Assembly: GCA_902489215.1 (NCBI GenBank) | Contig: CABTZE010000030.1 | Coordinates: 1 to 17,107, forward strand | DNA: 17,107 nucleotides | Direction: 5' to 3' | From: an uncultured Brevibacterium sp. | Lineage (GTDB): Bacteria; Actinomycetota; Actinomycetes; Actinomycetales; Brevibacteriaceae | Part shown: piece by piece, positions 1 through 7,049 of the stretch | How positions within the stretch are numbered: position 1 is the first letter of the stretch | How the letters are laid out: each line of letters starts with the position of its first letter | Made by a program: the position numbers and the translations under genes | The notes under the pieces: model-generated | Database searches by the model: none | What the model was told of the DNA's origin: nothing | The model's input: only the letters and a program-made list of their open reading frames with translations

Positions 1-483
1 CTGCGTCGGGTGATCGCCGCTTACCGCGAGTTCTGCGAGCGGCTGCCCGAAGGCCGCGACGGGCTGATCATCAGCTCCGGGGGCGTGTCCGCGGTGATCT
101 CCGCTTGGCTCATGGCGGGCCGGCCGGAGGTCTTCGCAGGACACGCTCTCGAGGCGCCGGTGGCTGGATCTTCCACCGCCGGGATTCTGGACTTCGGTCT
201 GGAAGGGCACGACTTCACCCAGGAAACGGGGCCCGCGGCGTTTCTTGATTTCGGTGCGGGCTTCCCGGCGGACACGGCCGGCGGGCCTGCTGGTGGGCCG
301 AAGTTGTCCGCTGCTGAAACAGCGGATGCCGCGCGGGCTGTCCGCGAAATCGAGCAGGTGGTGCTGTTCAACAGCGAGTTCGTCAACGCATCGATGAGCC
401 AGACCGACGGCCGCAGGCTCATCACCTTCAACGAGCACGCGCACCTCGGCCCACCCGAAGAGGGCCGCATCACCCCGCACTGA
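1..483 (+). CDS. Histidine phosphatase superfamily protein, 3' part only
   Basis: The reading frame is open from the left edge, so the N-terminal half, which would carry the RHG phosphohistidine motif, lies outside the window. What remains is a C-terminal region with a hydrophobic strand followed by SSGGVSAVISAWL, which matches the second conserved block of the phosphoglycerate-mutase/histidine-phosphatase fold. The end, VNASMSQ...LITFNEHAHLG, resembles the end of actinobacterial members of this family. In classical enzymes the second block contains a His (SHGG-like). Here Ser takes that place, a variant I believe occurs in a subgroup. Between these blocks lies a Gly/Ala-rich stretch of about 60 residues with two LDFG motifs, longer than expected. 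The substrate cannot be predicted. The stop is TGA. The family call is fairly secure; activity is not. Confidence 0.65.
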   Translation: MRRVIAAYREFCERLPEGRDGLIISSGGVSAVISAWLMAGRPEVFAGHALEAPVAGSSTAGILDFGLEGHDFTQETGPAAFLDFGAGFPADTAGGPAGGPKLSAAETADAARAVREIEQVVLFNSEFVNASMSQTDGRRLITFNEHAHLGPPEEGRITPH

Positions 484-514
484 GCGCAGATCGCTGGCGA
501 GGGCAGATTGTCCC

Positions 515-622
515 GAGACTCCCATTAGCCGGATTCTGCGCTTTAGCAACAACTGCTAACGGGAGTTTCTGTTGCTAAGGGGAGTCTCCGTGCGGCTAAA
601 GCGTGGATTCGCTGCTAACGGG
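515..622. repeat. Phased array of six GCTAA-core repeats in two orientations
   Basis: Six copies of the core GCTAA (or its complement TTAGC) sit in about 100 bp of non-coding DNA. The complement copies are at 525-529 and 543-547; the forward copies are at 555-559, 574-578, 595-599 and 614-618. Forward copies start 19, 21 and 19 bp apart, close to two helical turns. The units extend past the core: GCTAAnGGGAGTYTC is seen at 555-569, 574-588 and, inverted, 515-529, while GCTAAAGCG is seen at 595-603 and, inverted, 539-547. The last unit keeps only GCTAACGGG. The regular phasing suggests a multi-site protein-binding region, but no known binding motif was recognised. Confidence 0.75.
543..578. 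repeat. Perfect 9-bp inverted repeat (alternative hairpins)
   Basis: TTAGCAACA at 543-551 is exactly complementary to TGTTGCTAA at 570-578. The same left arm can pair with TGCTAA at 554-559 (6 bp, 5-base loop), so two exclusive hairpins are possible. Around them, 515-529 is complementary to 574-588 at 14 of 15 positions. No T-tract follows, so this is not a standard intrinsic terminator. Confidence 0.55.
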
Positions 623-669
623 TGTGGAATCGGACCTCAGCACGTGGGGCGAGGTGCGTCTCAGCTGCC

Positions 670-684
670 GGGTGCAGTGCACCC
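670..684. promoter_or_regulatory. Perfect palindrome, possible operator of the thioredoxin/NHL gene
   Basis: GGGTGCAGTGCACCC has two 7-bp arms around a central G. It ends 18 bases before the proposed -10 box at 703-708, so it would overlap the -35 region. A dimeric repressor site is a reasonable inference; no regulator is identified. Confidence 0.45.
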
Positions 685-702
685 TGCCTAGGCCGTGTTT
701 GG

Positions 703-708
703 AACAAT
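703..708 (+). promoter_or_regulatory. Candidate extended -10 box, leaderless start
   Basis: TGG-AACAAT fits an extended -10 (TGn plus a box keeping A at position 2 and T at position 6). It lies seven bases before the ATG at 716. This favours a leaderless transcript starting at that ATG. The match to the consensus is weak. Confidence 0.35.
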
Positions 709-715
709 GAAGGCT

Positions 716-2644
716 ATGACTGAACCTTCTTCACCCCGTCTGCGCGCACCCGAACTCGTGGGGCGCCGCTGGATCAACACCGGCGGCAAAGACCTTTCGC
801 TGCAGGATCTTCGCGGCAAGATCGTTCTGCTGGACTTCTGGACGTTCTGCTGCATCAACTGCCTGCATGTTCTGGACGAACTGCGCGAAATCGAAGAAAA
901 GTATCACGATGAACTCGTTGTGATCGGCGTGCACTCGCCGAAGTTCGAGTTTGAGCGCACCGTCGAAGCCGTCGACCAGGCGGTTGAGCGCTACCAGGTG
1001 GAGCACATCGTGCTCGATGACCCCGACCTCGTGACCTGGCAGGCTTACACCGCGCGGGCGTGGCCCACGCTGGCACTCATTGACCCAGAAGGCTACCTCG
1101 TGGCGAAGATGTCCGGCGAAGGCCACTCGAAGGGCATCACCAGTCTCATCGAAAGCCTCGTCGAAGAACACCGAGCCAAGGGCACACTTCGCTCTGGCAA
1201 CGACCCCTACGTGGCGCCGGAACCGCGGGAAGGCGAACTGTTATACCCGGGCAAGCTCATCCGCCTGGAAACCGCCGGCCACGAAGGCAACATCCTTGTT
1301 GGCGACTCCGGCCACCACAGCCTCGTCGAATACGCCCCGGACGGTGTGACGAAGCTGCGCCGCTACGGAGCCAAAGAACGCGGCTTTGCCGACGGCCCAG
1401 CGCTCGCAACCGACACGGAAGCCGCTCAAGCGCACTTCTCCGAGCCCGGCGGCATGGCCGAACTCAGCCCAGAACTGGCAGCCAAGGTCGGCTACCACGT
1501 GGTCGTCGCCGACACCGTCAACCACGCACTGCGCGGGCTCAACCTCGACACCGGCGAAGTCACAACCGTCGCCGGCACCGGCGAACAGTACATGGTCGGT
1601 GCGGCTGACAACACCGTTGAGGGTCGCAGCACCGAGCTGCGCTACGACGGCCCGGCCCGCGGCATCAAGCTCTCCAGCCCGTGGGACGTGCAGTTCGTGC
1701 CGGCAACCGGCGATGTCATCATCGCGATGGCCGGCAACCACACCATCTGGGCGTTCAACCCCGAAAAGAACACCGTCCGCCTGTTCTCCGGCACCATGAA
1801 CGAAGGCCTGACCGACGGAGCGCCGGAAGAAGCCTGGTACGCCCAGACATCCGGCCTTGCGCTGACAGGCGAAGGCCAGGTGCTTCTGGCAGATTCGGAA
1901 ACCTCCGCCCTGCGCAGCCTCGACCCGGCAAACGGCACGGTTGAAACCTATGTGGGCACCGGCCTGTTCGACTTCGGCTTCCAGGACGGACCATCAGCCG
2001 AAGCTCGCCTTCAGCACCCTCTGGGCGTAGCAGAACTGCCGGATGGCTCGATTGCCATTGCCGACACCTACAACGGCGCCATCCGCCGCTACGACCGCAC
2101 GCGCGACGAAGTTTCGACCCTCGCCCGGGATCTGCGCGAACCCTCCGACATCCTCGTGGTCACCCCGGAAGACGGCGATGCGTACCTGCTGGTTGCTGAA
2201 TCCGCCAACCACGTACTGACTGCCGTGACGATCCCGGCCGAAGCCCTCGAAGTCAACGAAGGGCAGAAGCAGACCAAGCGTCCGCCCACGGAAATCGGCA
2301 CGGGAACCCTCGATGTTGAAGTGCACTTCACCGTCCCGCAGGGCCAGAAGCTCGACGACCGCTGGGGTGACCCCACGTGGCTGCAGATCTCCTCGACCCC
2401 GCCGGAGCTCATTGCCGACGGCGCCGGGGGAGCGGAAGGCCAGACCCGCACCATCACCCTGGCCGAGGGCTTCACGGAGGGTGTTCTGCACGTGACGGCT
2501 CGCGCGGCATCCTGCGATGGCGAACCGGGCGGCGAAATCCCGCTGCACGCGGCCTGCCACCTGTACCAGCAGGACTGGGGCATTCCGCTGGTCATCCGTG
2601 AGGGCGGCCCCGACCGCCTCGACTTGGACCTCCGCGGGGTCTGA
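716..2644 (+). CDS. Thioredoxin-like/NHL-repeat protein (NHLRC2-like)
   Basis: This 642-residue protein has three parts. Residues 10-165 form a thioredoxin-like domain (LRGKIVLLDFWTFCCINC) with Cys45, Cys46 and Cys49; the CCINC motif is typical of NHLRC2-type proteins. Residues of about 180-510 form an NHL-type beta-propeller, with repeats such as VVADTVNHALRGL, VLLADSETSALRSL and IAIADTYNGAIRRY. Residues of about 530-642 form a beta-rich tail. No signal peptide or membrane segment is visible, so it is probably cytosolic. A thiol-redox or protein-interaction role is inferred from family; the physiological partner is unknown. GTG at 695 and ATG at 707 are also in frame. The ATG at 716 was chosen because the protein begins naturally there (TEPSSPRLRAPEL) and a -10-like box lies seven bases upstream. 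The gene is monocistronic and ends 14 bases before a strong hairpin. Confidence 0.9.
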   Translation: MTEPSSPRLRAPELVGRRWINTGGKDLSLQDLRGKIVLLDFWTFCCINCLHVLDELREIEEKYHDELVVIGVHSPKFEFERTVEAVDQAVERYQVEHIVLDDPDLVTWQAYTARAWPTLALIDPEGYLVAKMSGEGHSKGITSLIESLVEEHRAKGTLRSGNDPYVAPEPREGELLYPGKLIRLETAGHEGNILVGDSGHHSLVEYAPDGVTKLRRYGAKERGFADGPALATDTEAAQAHFSEPGGMAELSPELAAKVGYHVVVADTVNHALRGLNLDTGEVTTVAGTGEQYMVGAADNTVEGRSTELRYDGPARGIKLSSPWDVQFVPATGDVIIAMAGNHTIWAFNPEKNTVRLFSGTMNEGLTDGAPEEAWYAQTSGLALTGEGQVLLADSETSALRSLDPANGTVETYVGTGLFDFGFQDGPSAEARLQHPLGVAELPDGSIAIADTYNGAIRRYDRTRDEVSTLARDLREPSDILVVTPEDGDAYLLVAESANHVLTAVTIPAEALEVNEGQKQTKRPPTEIGTGTLDVEVHFTVPQGQKLDDRWGDPTWLQISSTPPELIADGAGGAEGQTRTITLAEGFTEGVLHVTARAASCDGEPGGEIPLHAACHLYQQDWGIPLVIREGGPDRLDLDLRGV

Positions 2645-2658
2645 CCCCACTCCCACGC

Positions 2659-2709
2659 ACGAGGTGCCGCCCCGGTGAGTTTTCGATACTCACCGGGGCG
2701 GCACCTCGT
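2659..2709. terminator. Bidirectional terminator-like hairpin, perfect 22-bp stem
   Basis: The arms 2659-2680 and 2688-2709 are perfectly complementary over 22 bp, with a 7-base loop (TTTCGAT). It fills the gap between two converging genes (stops at 2644 and 2714), which is the expected place for a shared terminator. No clear T-tract follows on either strand, so it may act as a strong stem without a canonical U-run. Confidence 0.8.
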
Positions 2710-2713
2710 CATT

Positions 2714-3739
2714 TCAGGGTTCGATCTGCTCGACCCGCACCTTGCCGTCCTCGGTCAGGATGATGCGGGCGGAGATGAGCTCGGTGACCTCTTCGCGGAA
2801 ATCAGTTTCCGTGCCGGTGCGGGAATCCCGGTAGTTCCCGGAGATGATGAACGTGGCCTCAGCCGGGCGCATGCGCAGACCACCAGCCTGCTGAGCCTTC
2901 TGGCTGTCACCGCCATCACCGCTAGAGGAATCCCCGGAGCTGCTCAGTGACGTGGACACCGTCATGCTGGGATCGGTCACAAGCTCGACGTCCGGAACTG
3001 ACTTCAGCTCCCAGTGCACATCGCCCAGGATCGTGTTGTCTGTTTCGTAGCCGAAAACACAACCGGTGGGCATGAGCACCTTCTGCTTAGTGCAGTCCTC
3101 CAGCTGTCTGCGCAGCTGCGCCTGGGCTTCTTTGCTCAGCGCCGGAGTGGGCTCAGCATCGACCGTGACGCTGTGCTCTTCACCGGGTTCAACCACATCA
3201 ACCGTCTTGTAGGCGGACTTCACGTACTTTTCGTTGAAGCCGACCCCGTACTGCAGGGGAAATAGGACAGGAACGGCGTTCGTGCCGTTGGCCATGGGCT
3301 GACTGTTGATGTTCGCCGCCTGCGCTTGCGGTCCCTGTACGGACAGCGTGGGCCAGTCCTCAACACGGATCCTCCACTGGCTGAACAGTCCCCACGTGCG
3401 TGGAATCCGTTCGAGCGTGAAAACCGTCGAATGCGGTTTCGACCCCAGGACGTAGTCCGCCCGCACTCTGGCCGTGGTGTCTCCAGATTCTTCAACATCC
3501 GTTTTGATCTGTGTGGGCACACCCTGCGCGCCGCCGATCACCTCGTCAGTCATGCCGTCCGTGTTCTGCAGGTCCGGCCCCAGAACAAGTCCGCGTGCCG
3601 TCGCTGCATTCCCGTCAGCCAGAGCGTTCAGGTAGCGGCTGACGGTGGTCGCCGGCGAATAGCGGGTCAGATTGAAAACCGGCACGCTCACAACCGCCAA
3701 AAGCAGAAGGACAGCAGACGCGCTCAACCACTTGCGCAT
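2714..3739 (-). CDS. Membrane-anchored extracytoplasmic protein of unknown function
   Basis: The 341-residue product starts MRKWLSASAVLLLLAVVSVPVF, an N-terminal membrane anchor or uncleaved signal at about residues 6-26. The rest is hydrophilic and probably outside the cell. The segment after the anchor (TTVSRYLNALADGNAATARGLV) resembles the opening helix of secreted NTF2-like/DUF4878-type domains; this is only a resemblance. Two cysteines in LEDCTKQKVLMPTGCVFGY are spaced for a disulfide. A Ser/Gly/Asp-rich linker follows, then a beta-rich end. The start lies one base behind the stop of the ABC-like gene (TGA C ATG), with AAGGA at 3745-3749 five bases upstream, so the two are translationally coupled and probably act together. 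Function is not recognised. It ends against the 22-bp hairpin. Confidence 0.85.
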   Translation of the reverse strand: MRKWLSASAVLLLLAVVSVPVFNLTRYSPATTVSRYLNALADGNAATARGLVLGPDLQNTDGMTDEVIGGAQGVPTQIKTDVEESGDTTARVRADYVLGSKPHSTVFTLERIPRTWGLFSQWRIRVEDWPTLSVQGPQAQAANINSQPMANGTNAVPVLFPLQYGVGFNEKYVKSAYKTVDVVEPGEEHSVTVDAEPTPALSKEAQAQLRRQLEDCTKQKVLMPTGCVFGYETDNTILGDVHWELKSVPDVELVTDPSMTVSTSLSSSGDSSSGDGGDSQKAQQAGGLRMRPAEATFIISGNYRDSRTGTETDFREEVTELISARIILTEDGKVRVEQIEP

Positions 3740-3740
3740 G

Positions 3741-4841
3741 TCATTCCTTAGCGCTCATAACAGCGGTCGGTGAAGCATCCTCTACGGGGTAGGCGCGCAT
3801 CTGCGCGGTGTCCACTTCGACCCACAGGCGGGTGCCCGGGCGTACGGCTGCACTCTGTTCGGCAATGTCCGCGCCCAGGTCCGGATGGAGGACACCCCAC
3901 GGAAGTTCAGAGTTGTCAGCCGCTTCGGCACTGAAGTCGAACAGGTCACCCTGCAGTGCCAGCCCCACCTCGGTGTCGGATGGAGAGAGCGTGACCTGCA
4001 CTTTCGAGTCTTTGTCGTGCAGGCCGACAACGAGGGCTTCGAAAACAGCCTCGCCGTCGAAGATCGGTGAGAATTCGTCAAAGGACAGGCGGACGGCGCC
4101 GGTGGGAATCGTGACGAACACCTTGCCGTCCAATTCCGTTTTGGCGCGCACCTGCGAATGCCCAATCGAGAGCCAGCCGCGGCGAGCCAGGCCGGAGAAC
4201 ACGTTGACGCCAGCCAGGTCTGCGGCAAGGTTCGAGCGCGGAGTGCGCAGCTGCTGGCCGAAATCACCGGCGTCAGCAATTTGATCAAGTTCAAGAACGA
4301 CTGTTCGGCCGCCGATGATTCCAGCATCGACGGCCGAGTCGAGCACAAAAACAGCTCCCAGTTCGAAGTGATCCAGTGCGTCCAGCAGTCTTCCTCGTAT
4401 ACCTGCTCGGGCACGTGCGGGGATCCCGTCGAACGGCCGGTCAAGTGCCAGCCAGGGGGTGTTCTGCGTGAGTGCGGCTGCGATCGTGACCGCCAAGCGC
4501 AGTCGAGTTGAAGCCGCGGGGTCGAGTTCCTCAGCCCGCCGCCCGTCGACGGTGATGCCGAAGAAGCGAGCTGCCGTGTGCACATGCTCAAGCCCCGGCC
4601 GGACAGCCGCACGGCTGCCGGTCAGGGCGCGAAGCTGGTGCTTGGCGTAGCGAATGAGGGTGTCTGACGCTGTGGCTTCCCCCGCCAGAGCGCAGACCTC
4701 AGATTTGGCGCAGACGGCCCGAAGGGCAGTCTCGACGTCCTCGCTTTGCCCCATGATGACGAGGCGCTCCGAGGTGCCGATCGGGCCGTCTGTCAGCGGT
4801 GTTCCCGAGAACACGACATCGCTGAGGTCAAGTTCAGTCAT
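3741..4841 (-). CDS. Degenerate ModC-like ABC ATPase with C-terminal TOBE/Mop-like region
   Basis: The 366-residue protein follows the layout of a molybdate/sulfate-type ABC ATPase but lacks its catalytic motifs. The Walker A position reads IMGQSEDVETALRAV (from Ile29), with no GxxGxGK[ST]. The signature region is ELDPAASTRLRLAVTIAAAL (105-124) instead of LSGGQ. Walker B keeps Asp134 in LALDRP, but the catalytic Glu is Arg135. The switch His is absent (VFVLDSAVD). After this comes RTPRSNLAADLAGVNVFSGLA, very like the junction to the TOBE domain in ModC, then a beta-rich C-terminal half. ATP hydrolysis is therefore unlikely; a regulatory, ligand-binding or structural role is inferred. The start is supported by TATCTT six bases upstream. 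The next gene is coupled one base downstream. The family call rests on motif order and not on a search. Confidence 0.7.
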   Translation of the reverse strand: MTELDLSDVVFSGTPLTDGPIGTSERLVIMGQSEDVETALRAVCAKSEVCALAGEATASDTLIRYAKHQLRALTGSRAAVRPGLEHVHTAARFFGITVDGRRAEELDPAASTRLRLAVTIAAALTQNTPWLALDRPFDGIPARARAGIRGRLLDALDHFELGAVFVLDSAVDAGIIGGRTVVLELDQIADAGDFGQQLRTPRSNLAADLAGVNVFSGLARRGWLSIGHSQVRAKTELDGKVFVTIPTGAVRLSFDEFSPIFDGEAVFEALVVGLHDKDSKVQVTLSPSDTEVGLALQGDLFDFSAEAADNSELPWGVLHPDLGADIAEQSAAVRPGTRLWVEVDTAQMRAYPVEDASPTAVMSAKE

Positions 4842-4847
4842 GTACTC

Positions 4848-4853
4848 AAGATA
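4848..4853 (-). promoter_or_regulatory. -10 box of a probable leaderless transcript for the ABC-like gene
   Basis: On the minus strand TATCTT is followed by six bases (GAGTAC) and the ATG at 4841. This is the spacing seen for leaderless actinobacterial genes. No convincing -35 was found. It would give the ABC-like gene and its partner a promoter independent of the upstream surface-protein gene. Confidence 0.55.
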
Positions 4854-4862
4854 CCGGTGATG

Positions 4863-6956
4863 TCAGATGCCGCTGACCTTGCGTCGGGTGACGACGATCG
4901 ATGCCGCACCGACCACGACGAGTCCAGCACCGAGCGCAAGACCGGTGAGGTCGCCGCCGGTGCGCGGCAGCTGCGAGCCGGTCGAGCCGGTCTGCTCCTG
5001 CGGCTGCGCGTAGTGGTCATCCGGGGTGGTGTTGGGAAGTTCGCGGCGCTGCTCGGCACCCGAGGTGTCTTCCTGCACCTGTTCGGACGTTGCGGTCTGG
5101 TCAGACTGGTCAGCCTGTGCGGCTTCGTCAGTCTTGGCGTCGGCCTTATCGCCTTCGTCAGTCGTGGCGTTGGCGTCGCTCTCAGCCTGGCCGTCTTCTT
5201 CTGCCTTCTGGTCTGCGTCGCCTTCAGCACCCGGCTTTTCGGCTTCGGGAGCTGCCGGCGTCTTGTTCATGCCTTCAGCTTCTGCACCGGTAGCCGGGGT
5301 CGGGTCTTCGGTGCTTTCGGGCTTCGCAGAGTCGGAGGCCTTCTTCTGCTGTTCCGAATCCTTCTGCTCAGGCTTCGGCGCAGCCTTGAAGACGGTGAAC
5401 GATGCAGAGGCAACCTGTGCGTCCTTTTCAATCTCGACGTTGGACTTTTCGTCCTTGTCGAGCTTCCGGACTTCGTCCCAGTCCAGCTGCTTGCTGGAGT
5501 CAGCCGAGGTGGGCTCAGTCTTCTTGTCAGACGAGTCCTTGGCAGCGTCGTCCTGCTTGTCAGCTTCGGTGGTCGGCGCCGGGGTGGGCGTTGCGGTCAC
5601 CGTGGTTTCGTTTGACGGAGTGCTGGACGGGGTGATCGAACCCGCGCCGACGGTCGGTGCCTCAGACGGCTTGGCGGTTTCCTTGTCCGTGCTGTCAGCC
5701 TTGTCGCTGACGACCGCCTTGGCTCCCTCGACAGTCACCTTGTAGGTGCCGGTCGCAGCGGTGCCCTTGTCGTAGATCCACACCGAGGCGGTGCCTGCCG
5801 AGTCGGTCTTGGCCGGAAGTTCAAACGGCTTGGCAGTGCCGGGCTGCTGCACCTTGAAGGTGTAGGTGGCGCCGGGCAGACCGTTCTTGAGGGTCAGGGT
5901 CACGCCCTTGCCCTGCTTAGCGAACTCTTCCGACTTCTTCTGCGCAGCTTCCTTCTGCTGCTTCGAAGCCTTTTCGCCAACCTCAACCTGCGCGACTTCG
6001 TCCTTGTTCAGGGTGAAGTCGGTGTCCTCAACGCGGTTCTTGCTGAACGACAGGGTCGAGGTGGGCAGCTGATCCTCAGTGACCTTCGGTGTGTCAGCTT
6101 TGTCCTGCTTGTTGGCGGACTTGTCTTCGTCCGCCTTGTCGTCCGCCTTATCGTCGGACTTGTCGCCGGTCTCGTCTTTTTTGTCTTCTGCCTTGTCTTC
6201 GGGCTTGGCAGTTTCCGTGGCGGACGGGCTGTCGCTGGGTTCCGGCGATGCGGAAGTCGAGGGGGTCTCCGACGGGGTCGAGGTCTCGCTCGGCTGTGCC
6301 GACTGGGTCGTCTGGCTGGGAGCCGGGGAGGGGGTCTCGCTCGGCTGAGCCGACGGGCTGTTGCTCGTCTCGGTGCTCTTGTCGTCTGCCGAGGTCGATG
6401 CGGAATCAGTGGATTCCGATGCGCCTTCCGGCTTGGCGGAGCCTTCCGGCTTCGTCTGCTGATCGTCTTCCGCGGTCTTTTCGGCAGCGGCTGCGTTTCC
6501 GACGCTGAACTTCGCCAGTTCAGTGGCTTCGTTTGTCTTGAGGTCCGTCAGGAACAGGCGGTAGCTGCCCTCGGGAACCTTCGAGCCTTTGTCGGTCGAG
6601 AAGAAGTAGGAGCCCTTGACTTCGCCGTCCTGCGAAACAGACAGCTTGGTGTCCGGGGTGTAGGAAATCCCGTCGGTGCCGATGACGGTGACGGTTGCCT
6701 TGTCTCCGGGGGTGAAGCCCGTTCCGGTGAACTTCAGACCCTGCTTGCTGTCGGCAATCTGCTCGGCGGCGATGGAGTCCTGTGCGAGGGAGACGCTGAC
6801 TTCGCCTTCTTCAGAATCAGACGATGACGCAGTGGAGTTCTGGTCGGAGGCTGTATCGGGGGCCTGATCCCCGGGAGCGGCAAAAGCGGGAACGGCTGCA
6901 AAGCCTGTAACCGCGGCCACTGCGGGGGCAAGAACAAGACTGGGAAGAGTCTTCAC
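4863..6956 (-). CDS. Sortase-anchored cell-wall surface protein (LPRTG)
   Basis: The 697-residue protein is built for export and covalent attachment to peptidoglycan. It has a signal peptide (MKTLPSLVLAPAV..., probable cleavage AFA|AP after residue 26) and a beta-sandwich-like domain at about 53-153 containing GLKFTGTGFTPGDKATVTV. A Ser/Thr/Pro/Asp/Glu/Lys-rich linker with short repeats runs to about 300. A second Ig-like segment contains NGLPGATYTFKVQQPG, and a long acidic spacer follows. LPRTG (663-667) precedes a hydrophobic stretch and an RRK tail, the classic sortase signal. The GTG at 6956 was chosen because GAAAGG lies six bases upstream and the signal peptide begins there. An in-frame ATG at 7070 falls inside the promoter. 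Ligand and role are unknown; adhesion or a stalk function is only inferred. The extreme Lys/Asp/Ser/Thr content differs from neighbouring genes. Confidence 0.9.
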   Translation of the reverse strand: MKTLPSLVLAPAVAAVTGFAAVPAFAAPGDQAPDTASDQNSTASSSDSEEGEVSVSLAQDSIAAEQIADSKQGLKFTGTGFTPGDKATVTVIGTDGISYTPDTKLSVSQDGEVKGSYFFSTDKGSKVPEGSYRLFLTDLKTNEATELAKFSVGNAAAAEKTAEDDQQTKPEGSAKPEGASESTDSASTSADDKSTETSNSPSAQPSETPSPAPSQTTQSAQPSETSTPSETPSTSASPEPSDSPSATETAKPEDKAEDKKDETGDKSDDKADDKADEDKSANKQDKADTPKVTEDQLPTSTLSFSKNRVEDTDFTLNKDEVAQVEVGEKASKQQKEAAQKKSEEFAKQGKGVTLTLKNGLPGATYTFKVQQPGTAKPFELPAKTDSAGTASVWIYDKGTAATGTYKVTVEGAKAVVSDKADSTDKETAKPSEAPTVGAGSITPSSTPSNETTVTATPTPAPTTEADKQDDAAKDSSDKKTEPTSADSSKQLDWDEVRKLDKDEKSNVEIEKDAQVASASFTVFKAAPKPEQKDSEQQKKASDSAKPESTEDPTPATGAEAEGMNKTPAAPEAEKPGAEGDADQKAEEDGQAESDANATTDEGDKADAKTDEAAQADQSDQTATSEQVQEDTSGAEQRRELPNTTPDDHYAQPQEQTGSTGSQLPRTGGDLTGLALGAGLVVVGAASIVVTRRKVSGI
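6282..6354. repeat. Two 22-bp near-identical direct copies in the linker of the surface protein
   Basis: Positions 6282-6303 and 6333-6354 match at 21 of 22 bases and are 51 bp apart, which is in frame. Both encode SAQPSET-type linker sequence. A nearby stretch at about 6115-6190 repeats a TCGTCCGCCTT-like unit that encodes the DDKAD run. These could change linker length by slippage or recombination. Confidence 0.7.
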
Positions 6957-6962
6957 AGTTAG

Positions 6963-6968
6963 CCTTTC
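6963..6968 (-). promoter_or_regulatory. Ribosome binding site fixing the surface-protein start
   Basis: GAAAGG on the minus strand lies six bases before the GTG at 6956. It decides between this start and the in-frame ATG at 7070, which has no such site and overlaps the promoter. Confidence 0.75.
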
Positions 6969-6971
6969 GGT

Positions 6972-7049
6972 TGTGTTGCAAACACACCCAACAAAGGCGA
7001 CGACACCTACCCACCCAACGAGGTTGAAAGGGGAAGGCACCATCGGTGC
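6972..7049 (-). promoter_or_regulatory. Structured 5' leader of the surface-protein gene
   Basis: The leader of about 106 nt contains a hairpin of TGTGTT/AACACA (6972-6977 with 6981-6986) right next to the ribosome site, and a second of GCACC/GGTGC (7037-7041 with 7045-7049). CACCCAAC occurs twice (6985-6992 and 7012-7019). It matches no riboswitch class I recognise. Post-transcriptional control is an inference. Confidence 0.4.

Noticed and set aside
515..622. A CRISPR array
   Set aside because: Units are only 18-21 bp apart, diverge from each other, occur in both orientations and have no spacers or cas genes nearby.
695..715. A longer thioredoxin/NHL start at GTG 695 or ATG 707
   Set aside because: There is no ribosome site at a useful distance, and both lie at or before the proposed -10 box. 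ATG 716 is more plausible, though this is not certain.
4746..5615. A 289-codon open plus-strand frame opposite the surface protein
   Set aside because: It mirrors the repetitive linker and the sortase signal of the minus-strand gene, which has a signal peptide, ribosome site and promoter.
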